A stretch of DNA of 64,000 bases from contig NC_079488.1 of NCBI RefSeq assembly GCF_020520425.1, positions 89,757,285 to 89,821,284 of the forward strand, written 5' to 3'. The translations under genes and the position numbers were made by a program. This document shows, in pieces, positions 1-9,539 of this stretch (its first letter is position 1; each line of letters starts with the position of its first letter). Origin of the DNA: Spinacia oleracea (taxonomy: Eukaryota > Streptophyta > Magnoliopsida > Caryophyllales > Amaranthaceae). Under the pieces are notes generated by a model. The model saw only the letters and a program-made list of their open reading frames with translations, was not told the origin of the DNA and did not search any database.

Positions 1-416
1 ACGTACCATGTTTCCGTTTCCGGCAACATCTACGACTTGGATAATATTCATATTTCCGATGCGATCCATATTTCCGTTTCCGGCAATATCATCGTTTCCG
101 GAGTATTCATTTCTTGCCTGTGACGATCTTAGCTCCCACTGAAACCAAGATCCGTCGGTTCCGAATATTCATAGATGGAGTATTTAATGCCATTAAATAC
201 TTGATCCGTTTACGTACTATTTGTGTGACCCTACGGGTTCAGTCAAGAGTAAGCTGTGGATTAATATCATTAATTCCACTTGAACTGAAGCGGCCTCTAG
301 CTAGGCATTCAGCTCACTTGATCTCACTGAATTATTAACTTGTTAATTAATACTGAACCGCATTTATTAGACTTAACATAGAATGCATACTTGGACCAAG
401 GGCATTATTTCCTTCA
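1..416 (-). repeat. Ty1/copia LTR end, truncated by window edge
   Basis: This stretch matches the terminal part of the long terminal repeats at 7303-8683, 36127-36812 and 37613-39042, including the TTCCG-rich segment and the shared terminus ending in ATTTCCTTCA at 416. Unlike the left LTR of copia-1, it is not followed by the internal sequence that begins GTCTCCCACTTG. It is therefore either a solo LTR or the right-hand LTR of a minus-strand element lying left of the window. Small variants (for example around 164-190) make it closer to the copia-2 LTR than to copia-1. The base run after the end is ATAAC, the predicted target duplication. Confidence 0.88.
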
Positions 417-2141
417 ATAACTAGACCCAGACCCTTAAAAATGGGCCGGGTCCAACCGGGTCTGGACCGAGTCCTGGACCCATGCCCATCCCTACTCACA
501 ATGCTGCCTAGCGCCCAGTCCCAGTGCCCATGTCTATGCACCATGATGCATCCCGATGAATCAACGACCCACACGACCCGATTTCCGATGGAACACCACG
601 TTGTCCGGTGGTGCCCAACGAACTTGCCGCCTCCTTTGGCGGTGCACCGCGTTGCCTTGCGATGCTTGATGCCTTGCATGTTGCTGCATGCGATGGTGTG
701 GGAGGCCATCCGTGACAAGCAGCTATCTTTGGTTACCACTTACCAAGCTCCCTACTTTTTCTCTCACCTCATGACCCCCAACTACACAAAAATGGCGGAG
801 ATTTCATCTTACTCCTCTTCACTCTACTTCGATTCTCTCTCCTCCTAGCTTCCTCTCTCTCCGAAAACTCTCTTCGCCGTCACGACCGACCTCTATTTCT
901 CCGCTAACTTCACCCCGTATTCTCCGATTAGCCGCCGCAGAATCTCTTGCCAGACCTATTATCTGGCTCAATCTTCTGCATCTGTTAGTTATTCAGGTCA
1001 TTATCTTTACTTTTATCGCTTTTTGCAATGGTTAATTTCTCATTTGTTGGAAATGCAATTGAAAGTTTAATTTTTAGGTTCATATTTTTGTTGGGTTGAT
1101 TCACAATTTATTTTTGGCTAGTCTTATGCAATTCGAACTTTATTACTCGTTATGTTATTTATTATTGAAGATTTTATAATAAAAAAATATGATTTTTTAT
1201 GGGTTGTATTGAAAGTGTTGATTTCTGGGTTAAGTCGCTAAAATGCCATGAGAAATTGAGAAACAGGAGGTTGGTTTTGTTAGGTGGCATCATAAATACT
1301 GATTGATATTGCTAAACTGCATTGAGGAGCTGACTGAGCAACAAGTAAGGCAGCTTCACTTTGATCTAGAGTCTTTGTACAACTCCTTCATGGATGTTGC
1401 CTCATGCTGAAACTTGATTCGTTTGGGTGAGCTTGTAAATAATAATCATAAATCTATTTGTTTTTGCTCTTTGTATTAAGTAGGTAATTCATATGCATGT
1501 TGTGGCTACTTTGCACCAGACAGTGTTAATCTCATTTCATGCTTATGCATTCTGATCCCTTGAAGTTAGAAATTCTGATGAGGTGAATATGTTATTGGAA
1601 ATTGGAACGGCCTCCTGAACAAAGTATATATTTCCAGATACTTGCCTGTATCTATCAGCAAAATTAAACTAGCCATATAAACTTAGTGTATGACAAAATA
1701 GTAACTCTTCACTAGAAAGAACTGATATCAGCCATGAATTAGCTAAAGCTCAATAAGGATGGATCACATAATTACTTACAGTATTTGAAACATGATACAT
1801 TATATTTTCAATCAGATTCAATGTTGGACTACAGCTGAGTTAATATCTATCAGAGATTCAGGGTAATGATTTCCTTATGCTTATCAATCGCCCTGATCGA
1901 TTTAGGCAAAGGACCTCAAATAGGAAGTTGATGTTGAACCTCCAAAAGACATGTTGAGAAAACCTAAAGAGCATTAATATTATAATTTGGGAGCACGAAG
2001 ACCAAAGGTTTAATTATTTGATCGGTCTTTTGAACTATTGGGCATGGAGAAATCTTATTTTGGGATCAATTTTTTTGTATTCCCCTGCCTAATCTTTTGA
2101 TGGCTATATATATGCTCTAATTGTGTGTTTTTATTTTTGTA
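417..2141. other. Unassigned region, no supported gene
   Basis: At 425-490 there are several GGGTC/GACCC words typical of repetitive plant DNA. At 770-960 a CT-rich, CG-containing stretch resembles a plant 5' leader, with a short open start (ATGGCGGAG near 793) that stops after 18 codons. The rest is AT-rich with an exon-like stretch at 1318-1410. I see no protein family and no consistent splice chain, so I do not call a gene. Confidence 0.4.
1318..1410 (+). other. Exon-like open stretch, unidentified
   Basis: A 30-codon open stretch ending at a TGA reads like ordinary globular or coiled protein (contains ELTEQQVRQLHFDLESLYNS), unlike the AT-rich noise around it. A donor-like GTAAGG lies inside it at about 1345. 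I do not recognise the family. It could be a degenerate exon, a captured gene fragment or chance. Confidence 0.25.
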
Positions 2142-2213
2142 AGCCTATTAGCTCAACTGGCCGAGCACCATTAAACTTGCGCGGAGATGTAGGTTCAAAT
2201 CTTACATAAGCTA
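2142..2213 (+). repeat. tRNA-like sequence (decayed tRNA or SINE head)
   Basis: Box A (TAGCTCAACTGG) and box B (GGTTCAAATC) of a Pol III type-2 promoter are both present with normal spacing. The acceptor arm pairs at 6 of 7 positions (2142-2148 with 2206-2212), the D stem GCTC/GAGC pairs fully and the T stem pairs over 5 bp with one wobble. The anticodon arm does not fold properly and there is no T at position 33, so it is unlikely to be a working tRNA. A tRNA-derived SINE head or a decayed tRNA gene fits better. Confidence 0.55.
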
Positions 2214-2335
2214 TTGGTTTCATTATGAAAAATAAATCGGCATTTTGGGGTAACTTTTACCAATTTGGACTGACTTTATAAGTCATTTCTCTGTATATCA
2301 AACCAAAACGCAACCCAAAACTCCAAAAGTATGTA

Positions 2336-2410
2336 GGCTTATACGGGACTTGAACCCACACTATGTACATATATAAATGCACATTGCTCTACCATTTGAG
2401 CTAATAGCCT
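2336..2410 (-). repeat. Second tRNA-like sequence, inverted
   Basis: Read on the minus strand it has box A (TAGCTCAAATGGTAGAGC) and box B (GGGTTCAAGTCCC). The anticodon stem can pair over 5 bp but its loop is about 10 nt instead of 7. The acceptor arm pairs poorly. It faces the sequence at 2142-2213 about 120 bp away and shares its first 20 bases closely, so the two form an inverted pair. Confidence 0.55.
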
Positions 2411-3138
2411 TATTGTTCAAATATTTACATATTGGGTAAACTGGTATAAAACCTTTCTTAACTTTTATTACACAAGAACCAACTTTTATATTGATATTCT
2501 TAACTTTTACGAAGTATATATATTGATATTCCTAATTTTTTACTTCAGTGAAACTTCAGAAGTTAAAGTTAGTCTTTTGCGTAAAAAAGAGAGTAAAAAT
2601 TAGCCTTTTTATATTAGAAGTTAGCATTCATGCGGTAAAAGTTAGGTAAACTGATATGGGACCACCATATTTGACACGATGAAGCACATCCGACCTGATG
2701 TCTCCACCGTAAGTTTTGGACTGGCAGCAAGGTGACTCTTAATACTTTCTTGATTATTTTGGATCTCTTGTTCCTTTGCTTTTATACTCATGATTCATCA
2801 TCATCGTGATTCCATTTCTATGTTTTCAAACTGGTGCATATAATAAGAATTTTGAAAGAGGAGGTTGCATTTATTATCCTGTGATTCTAACATGATAACT
2901 AATCGAAGAACACAAAAAAGAAGGAAGTTGACCTTGATTATGGAGCGGAATCAATGAAGAACAATTGCAGAGAAAATAGCAGCCAAAAATCGCAGCAAAC
3001 GATTGAAGAAAGTAGCAGGCAAAATCGCTAGAGAGAAGGAGAGAAAGAGGACAGAGAAAGAGTACACAGATAATGACGAGAGAAGAGAGAAAAAATGTGA
3101 GTCCAGCCCAAAGTAAGGAAAGCTTGTTAGTTAGGCTT
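2411..3138. other. Unassigned intergenic region
   Basis: The sequence is AT-rich up to about 2900, then strongly purine-rich (AG-rich, 2900-3100) on the plus strand. No open reading frame of family interest and no clear mobile-element termini are visible. The purine block followed by a short palindrome suggests an old transposon relic, but I cannot name it. Confidence 0.35.
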
Positions 3139-3163
3139 GGTGTACAGTAAATTACTGTACACC
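3139..3163. repeat. Perfect 12-bp palindrome
   Basis: GGTGTACAGTAA and its exact reverse complement are separated by a single A. It lies about 600 bp upstream of the LBD start codon. It could be a transposon end pair, a cruciform or a dimeric protein-binding site. No other copy was seen. Confidence 0.8.
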
Positions 3164-3248
3164 CCTTACAGGCCCGACTATAGGGCAGTCCAACCGGACA
3201 TACAAGCCCCCAATCTTAATATAATCATAATAGTTATGAGTTTTACGT

Positions 3249-3453
3249 TTAATAATTTTATTTTTTCCCTATAAATCACGAGTATTTAAGACCTCATTTT
3301 TATACTAAAACCGGACCTCCAAATAGTCGAGACGGCCATGGCCCCTTGTTTTCCTTAATAATTTTATTTTTTCCCTATAAATCACGAGTATTTAAGACCT
3401 CATTTTTATACTAAAACCGGACCTCCAAATAGTCGAGACGGCCCTGGCCCCTT
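3249..3453. repeat. 106-bp tandem promoter duplication
   Basis: Two head-to-tail copies, 3249-3354 and 3355-3453 (second lacks the last 7 bases), differ by a single substitution (GGCCATGG against GGCCCTGG). Each copy carries a TATA-like CTATAAAT (TATAAAT at 3270-3276 and 3376-3382). A further TATAAA follows immediately at 3453-3458. The block sits about 300-500 bp upstream of the LBD coding start. Confidence 0.9.
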
Positions 3454-3458
3454 ATAAA
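3453..3458 (+). promoter_or_regulatory. Candidate TATA box of the LBD gene
   Basis: TATAAA lies about 300 bp upstream of the ATG at 3759. Initiation about 30 bp downstream would give a 5' leader of roughly 270 nt, which contains (CTTCCAA)n-like repeats near 3497-3530 and a CT-rich run at 3680-3715, typical of plant leaders. The TATA copies at 3270 and 3376 are alternatives. Confidence 0.45.
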
Positions 3459-3730
3459 CAAGATTTTGTGTCATCTAATCACTTTCACTCGACTCCTACA
3501 ACTTCCAACTTCCAACTTCCAACTTCCAACCTCTCTAATCCACTATTATTACGGAGTACTACTACACAAGTAGACATAAATATACATATATAGAGACCTA
3601 GAACTTTGCTAAAGAAAACTAAATTCCCCAACTTTAATTTCCTATAATTAAAGCAAACTAGTTTATTTCCCTCCATTTCAACCTTTTCTTCTTTCTTCTT
3701 TCTTCTTTCTTCATTTGCATTTGTTTTTTT

Positions 3731-3758
3731 GACCAAGACCAAGACCAAGACCAAGACC
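3731..3758 (+). repeat. (GACCAA)n hexanucleotide repeat at the LBD start codon
   Basis: About four and a half units of GACCAA run directly into the start codon at 3759. The reading frame is open through it but has only a TTG, not an ATG, upstream, so it is best treated as leader. Confidence 0.8.
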
Positions 3759-5913
3759 ATGACCACTGAATCTGTTTCTCTTTCGTCGCAACCGCCGACC
3801 GTGGTTGTGAGCCCTTGCGCTGCCTGTAAGATCCTACGGCGACGATGCGCTGACAAATGTGTATTGGCACCTTACTTTCCGCCTACTGAGCCACTCAAGT
3901 TCACTATTGCTCACCGGGTTTTTGGGGCTAGCAATATTATTAAATTCCTCCAGGTAATATATGCTCTTTACATCCTTTTCCATCTAAACCCCTTTCTACT
4001 ATCTGCTTCTATTTCCCTCTACTTCTGCATTTTATACCCACTAACACAGTTTTTTTGCTTAAATTACCTCATATATATTCACTTACATATACTAACCATT
4101 AACAAACAAAATATTCATTTCAAATTATTTAATGTGGCGTAAACAGTAAACTATAAGGTGATCAATCTTTTTATTGTTTTTTTATTGAATTGGTTCTATG
4201 ACATGGTATTGGAGCCAGCGTGACGCAAAGGTCACGGGTTCAAATCTCATCCACCCCTTCTTTGAAAGTGGAATATTTTAAGGGCTTTCAGGGCGTGATA
4301 GAGTATAAAACTAAATTTGGGCTTCAACCGCTCAGGGTTGAGTTGGTCCTCTTACACATCTATATACAACACTTTTTTTTGTTATTTGAATTGAAAATCA
4401 GCCATATCAGTTGAATTAACTCATGGTTGAGTTGATCCTCTGACACATCTATATACTAACACTTTTTTTTTGTTATTTGAATTGAAAATCAACCATATCA
4501 GTTAATAATTCAATATCCACTTAGAAATAAATTAACTAAACATTTTAAAAAATTAATAAAGTCGTGATTTGCACAAGAGCTAATTAATTACCCCGTATAT
4601 TTGTGTTTGACAATTTGGAGGGAATTGAGAGGGGTTGTGTGAATGCAGAAAGGAGCAAATAAAATAAAAGCATGCAATGGTCCTAAAGTGCAATACAACT
4701 AATCATTCTACCACCTCATACAATAAGGTTTTAGCTTGGTGATTAAGGTAATTGAGAGTTTATGTACAATTGATCTCAGTTCCAATCCTCCCATTTCAAT
4801 TTAGATTGCTCTTTGACTCATTTGCTAAAAAAATAACTAAGATAAAAGTGTTACCCCTAAAAAAAAAAGATAAAGGTGGTCACTTAAATTACTAAAATCC
4901 CCATAGTGATATAATGGTAGATAGACATAGTAGATGGCATAATACCTTAGGATGTTTAGATTGACAAACCACCTACCAAAGTTTCATATTTTTCTTCTTT
5001 TGTTACAAGTGTTAGTTACTAAGCGAAACATCTCAATGATTTCTTGTCTGTTAACTGCATCATTTTGCTTTAACAACCACTTAGCTTTTTTACCTTTAAC
5101 TTTTCTTATCCTTAGTCTTTTCTACACCAGTAAACATGGATGACCAAGGGTATATGTGTGGCGCAATTGGATCAAGGACCCTTGTGCAATACGTTTAGTT
5201 GTTTACGGTTTACCTGAAGAATGAAAGTCTATCCATTTAATTTAAAAAATACATGGCCTTGTTTTGGATAGGAGTTGTTAGTTGTTTATATTAGTTAGTT
5301 TGACTAGCTCGTTAAATTAGTCAAACCTCTAATTCACCTCAAAAAACTAGTTTTTGAATCTTAATTCTGTTGAACTTTGCATGGGTCAATGTTTGCTTTT
5401 TCCTATTAATCATCTAATGCTAGTACTAGCTTATTTCTGAAAATGATGTTAAACCTAAACATCCAAATCCATCATATTATTTTCACAGATTATATATATG
5501 TTTTGCCCTTTTACTAGGGAATCTAGTTTGACACTTTGACCATACGTAATTGCAATTGCATTAGTTGTGGTAGCAAAAGTAAGAGTATGATTGTATGAAA
5601 TAATAAATAAATTAATGTTTGGGTTTGAAACATTGGTTAATGAAATTGGAAAACGTACATACATCAGGAGCTCCCGGAATCGCAAAGGGCGGATGCAGTG
5701 AGCAGCATGGTGTACGAAGCGAATGCACGAATAAGAGATCCTGTTTATGGATGTGCAGGAAGTATTTGTCAGCTTCAAAAACAAGTGAATGACCTCCAAG
5801 CACAGTTAGCTAAGGCTCAAGCTGACCTTCTGAATATTAAGTGTCAGCAAACTAATCTCTTAGCTTTAATCTGTATGGAAATGGCTCACCAAAATGATGA
5901 ATATATAATGTAA
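3759..5913 (+). CDS. LBD1/LBD11-like: LBD (LOB-domain) transcription factor, LBD1/LBD11 type; 2 exons
   Basis: Exon 1 is 3759-3953 and exon 2 is 5668-5913, giving 146 residues. The intron starts GT at 3954, ends AG at 5667 and is phase 0, at the usual LBD position directly before ELPESQRADAV. Seen: the zinc-binding block CX2CX6CX3C (CAACKILRRRCADKC), the GAS block (FTIAHRVFGASNIIKFLQ), the DP-V-YGCAG segment and the class I leucine-zipper-like coiled coil (LQKQVNDLQAQLAKAQADL). LBD proteins are plant-specific nuclear DNA-binding regulators; the LBD1/LBD11 group is linked to cambium and secondary growth (family knowledge). I take ATG 3759 as start; in-frame codons upstream are only a GACCAA hexamer repeat. 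The protein is shorter than most relatives at both ends, with a brief C-terminal tail after CMEM. Confident in family, less in exact orthology. Confidence 0.93.
4193..4345 (+). repeat. tRNA-derived SINE-like insertion in LBD intron
   Basis: TGGTATTGGAGCCAG followed about 30 bp later by GGGTTCAAATCTC resembles box A and box B of a tRNA-derived short interspersed element. It lies wholly inside the LBD intron in the gene's orientation. Ends and target duplications are not clear. Confidence 0.45.
4331..4507. repeat. Approximately 89-bp tandem duplication in LBD intron
   Basis: Two direct copies, about 4331-4418 and 4420-4507, both run from CTCA(G/T)GGTTGAGTTG through an ACACATCTATATA segment and a T run to CCATATCAGTT. 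They differ at several bases. They follow the SINE-like sequence and may be its duplicated tail. Confidence 0.75.
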
Positions 5914-6737
5914 TGGCATCTCTATTATATACGTAGTACTCCGTAACTGAATAGGTGAGGTGAGGTTATTTTAGTGAATTCACTTTTAGTGTCCTCCTTA
6001 GATTACTAAAATATCCTCACACTTATAGAATAAATAATATAGTGACAACATACCCCCATATGAAAAGGTCAAACAAACATTTTAATCAATTTAGCCCCTT
6101 CTATAAATTCGTACCCTTTTAATCAATATGTTTATATGCGTTCGGCTCTATCTAACTTATATGTTTATAATATTCGCGCGCATCGTATTTATATTATATT
6201 TTTTATATGTTATTTCAGATTTAAATGTAATAACACAAACGATTTCTTATATTCGTACGCATCGCGTGCATATAAGACTAGTAATTATATAGCTCAAGAA
6301 TATATATATATATATATATACGTCTATTTATTAAGTACTCCGTAGTAAACTAATGAATTAAGCAAATTAGCTTTAATTTGGGTCACGTCATCTTTATATT
6401 TTGTATGAAAAAAATTAGGTGATATGATCATATAGACATGCATAATGTAATGGCATAATTATATAGCTCCAAGTAGAAATCAAAAGACATACTTTCTTTA
6501 TAAAATCATTCAATCTAAAGCTACTTTGCCTTTTTGGTTACCTAATATCACTAACTAATGGTGATAGATTGTCACTCTTATGAGTCGCAATCGATGACTA
6601 TCTTCTTTCAAAAATATATTCCCTTCGTCCCTTTTTATCTTTACGTTTGATATCATACATACATGCGATGTAATAATTATTTATTGTGGATAAAAATTCC
6701 TTTATTTTTCTTTCAAATATATACTTCATCGTCTCAA
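5914..6737. other. AT-rich 3' flank of LBD gene
   Basis: This is the 3' flank of the LBD gene, with no supported gene. It holds TACTCCGT words near 5938 and 6336, an AATAAA-like hexamer near 6030 that could serve polyadenylation and a (TA)n microsatellite at about 6300-6320. Confidence 0.5.
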
Positions 6738-7302
6738 TTTAATCCCCGTAAATTTATAAATTTTATTAATATATTTTAACGTATAGTTATTTATATTTTA
6801 AATAGAATTTACGAATTTTAGTAATAAATATATAATTAACGTTTATTTATTTTATTTAATTACATTTTAAGTATTTTAACGGTTTATGAAATCAAAAATA
6901 ATTTTAGAATTTTACATTGAAAAGAATTCGAATTACGAAAATACGTTCGATTGAATTTGGAAAAGCAATCATAACCGTTTCGAGTTCAAACAAACAATAT
7001 CCTAGTTCTAGCCCAAATTGTAAAGGCCCAAATAAATAAACTCATAATTTCACCCTTGTTACAATTTCACGTGAAATCCTCAAAACACCAAAACCTTCCC
7101 TCCTCCTTCACTTTCACGTAAAACAAGAACCCATACCCTACCTCCATTGCTGCGGCTGCCCAGCCGCCACCACCGCCGGCTCCTCTCTTCCGTCGTCCCT
7201 CTCTGCCTCCGTACCGCCGGTAACCTTCTCCTCCTCCTCTTGTTCTTCCTTTATCTTTTTGTTTTATCTCTCCCCTTCACTCTTGATTCTGTCTGTAGCG
7301 CA
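6738..7302 (+). repeat. Old Ty3-type LTR, left piece
   Basis: Reads as the reverse complement of the inner (element-sense 5') end of the Ty3-A and Ty3-B LTRs: a degenerate start (TTTAATCCCCGTAAATTTATA in place of TGTAATCCCCC...), AT-rich block, CACGTGAAA segment, then a GC-rich leader with CCGCCGGTAACC at 7214-7225. It is interrupted at 7302 by copia-1 and resumes at 36818. Heavily diverged, so it is the oldest layer of the nest. Confidence 0.75.
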
Positions 7303-8683
7303 TGTTAGGTTATGATACTTATGACAATTCATAAATCATGCGGAAAAACCATTTAGCCAGGAATACATATTATTTACACATAATCATATAGCATAGTTTA
7401 GATGCATACTCTTTGTTGCGTGCCTTCCCTAGCTGCGCCCGAACCGAACAAGAACAAGTCTTTAGGACTCCAAGTGTCGTCCCTCCGTAGATAGTCCACA
7501 GCACGTCCGGATCCGCCTTAAGATTGACCAACTAGAATCGCCCTTAAGGTACTAAAGATTTTCGGCACTTTTAGTCAAGGAATGTGTCTGAATTTTCTCT
7601 CAAAAACTCACTTTGAATACTTGAATAATCTCTCAAAATATGTGACCCTAGGCACCTATTTATAGAGTTATGGAAAGGGTTTTGGAATCCTATTAGGATA
7701 CTAATTTATTTAATTATAACCCTACTAGGACTCTAATTAAATAATCATTATCTAATAGTTTTAGGATTTAATCACACTTCGAATCCCGATTGCTTCAGGA
7801 TTCCCGCACAAGCATTGCACGAGCACCGTACACCCGCGCAAGCCTTGCGGCCCACGCTAGGCGCACAGCGCTCGGCCCATTGCTGTGCCCTTGCGCGCGC
7901 GCCCAAGGCCTTGGCTGGGCCTGGCCTTGCGCTGGGCCTGGTCGAGGCTTGGCGTGCGATGGTGCGCGTTGGCTCGCTGGGCGACGGTCTGGCTTCGTGC
8001 TGGGCCTTCGTCTAGCGGGCCTCGTCCGATGCTAATTCGTACGATACGCTTCCGATTAAATTCCCGATTCCGGAATTCATTTCCGATACGAACAATATTT
8101 AATATTTCCGATTCCGGAATTAATTTCCGTTTCGAACAAATATTTAATATTTCCGTTTCCGGAATTATTTTCCGATTCCGATAATATTTCCGATTCTGAC
8201 AATATTTCCGTTTCCGGCAATATTTCTGATTCTGGCAATATTTCCATTTCCGATAATATTTTCCGATACATACCATGTTTCCGTTTCCGGCAACATCTAC
8301 GACTTGGATAATATTTATATTTCCGATACGATCCATATTTCCGTTTCCGGCAATATCATCGTTTCCGGAGTATTCATTTCTTGCCTGTGACGATCTCAGC
8401 TCCCACTGAAACCAAGATCCGTCGATTCCGAATATCCATAGATGGAGTATCTAATGCCATTAAATACTTGATCCGTTTACGTACTATTTGTGTGACCCTA
8501 CGGGTTCAGTCAAGAGTAAGCTGTGGATTAATATCATTAATTCCACTTGAACTGAAGCGGCCTCTAGCTAGGCATTCAGCTCACTTGATCTCACTGAATT
8601 ATTAACTTGTTAATTAATACTGAACCACATTTATTAGACTTAACATAGAATGCATACTTGGACCAAGGGCATTATTTCCTTCA
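7303..8683 (-). repeat. Copia-1 left (3') LTR
   Basis: 1381 bp, starting TGTTAGGTTATGAT and ending ATTTCCTTCA. It contains a GC-rich block at about 7800-8030 and an imperfect array of TTCCG words at 8040-8372. The same parts appear in the other copies. Confidence 0.93.
8040..8372. repeat. TTCCG-rich degenerate tandem array within the copia LTR
   Basis: By hand count 21 TTCCG words occur in about 330 bp, mostly as units like AATATTTCCGTTTCCGGC. Three TTCCGGAA palindromes fall at about 8070, 8114 and 8159. It recurs in the LTR copies at 1-110, 36175-36510 and 38405-38735. The ORFs it creates are artefacts of the repeat. Confidence 0.85.
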
Positions 8684-9450
8684 GTCTCCCACTTGTCCTT
8701 AGGGACAAGTGTGCATTTCCTAATTCCTTTGTCGCTCGATGCTTGCTCTTGAACATAAGGTAAGAGTTTTCATCCTTATTATGTCCAGAGGTGTTTCTCG
8801 GTTTCAGAGTTCAACTGATCAAATAAATAGATAATCATAGCTTATGATTCATCCGAGCACGGCCATGCATTTCACAGTTTCTAGCTCTCCGAGTGGCCTT
8901 GTACAACTTTTAAGCATCTCATCCCGATTTATGGGAGGACAATCCCAATCTTGCGATCTTGAGATTAGACTTCGTTTGATAGGTGATTACCTGAGCGTTG
9001 CCTTTATAGCCTCCTTTTACGGTGCGACGGTTGGTCAACGTCAAAGCAACCAGTTCTCAAACAAGTAATCTCAAATCACTCAGGTATTGAGGATTTAGTG
9101 TCTAATAATTTTAATGAAATTTACTTATGACAGATTTTCATCTCTTACAGTAAAGTTTCATAGGTCTTGTCCGATACTAGTCTTCCCAAAGTAAGTATCT
9201 ATGCAAATGATTATGACATTGCCATGTCCACATAGTTCAAGAAACAGAACTACTAGTCATCTTGCATTCTAGTCGTCTAACATTTTCTATGCGTCCAATT
9301 TTATAGAAAACTCCGACTAGGGACCATTTTCAACCTTTGACATTCAAGTTCACTTGATAGACATTTCTTAGTCACAGGACTGGTCCTGACAGTCTATCTT
9401 GAATATATTGTCAAATTGAAGGGACTCATCATTTAATACTAAACCAAGAT
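8684..9450 (-). other. Copia-1 subterminal noncoding block shared with copia-2
   Basis: Nearly identical to copia-2 at 39043-39442 joined to 49525-49875, despite the decay of the adjacent pol. It lies between the 3' LTR and the end of pol, so it is 3' untranslated sequence plus the polypurine region. At 9450 similarity drops sharply. Confidence 0.75.
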
Positions 9451-9539
9451 TAAATGGAATATGAAAACACATTTCATATATGATAAATGTTCAACCCCAA
9501 TGTTTTATAACCATGGGCCTCAAACCCATCTTTAAAACA

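Noticed and set aside
441-848. ORF of 135 codons near the left end (and its reverse partner)
   Set aside because: Open on both strands over a GC-rich repeat-like region, with no recognisable family.
2142-2410. Functional tRNA genes
   Set aside because: Anticodon arms do not fold to a 7-base loop with T33; I keep them as tRNA-like repeats.
3729-4142. Single-exon reading of the LBD frame from 3729
   Set aside because: The upstream part begins with TTG and encodes a simple Lys/Thr repeat; the part after 3953 is intron. ATG 3759 with a splice at 3954/5667 restores the family pattern.
7857-8336. Long minus-strand ORFs in copia LTRs (also 36079-36465 and 38087-38695)
   Set aside because: They come from translation of the TTCCG array and GC-rich block, giving repetitive peptides with no family.
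8040-8372. CRISPR-like or satellite array
   Set aside because: Units are degenerate, without unique spacers, and always inside an LTR.
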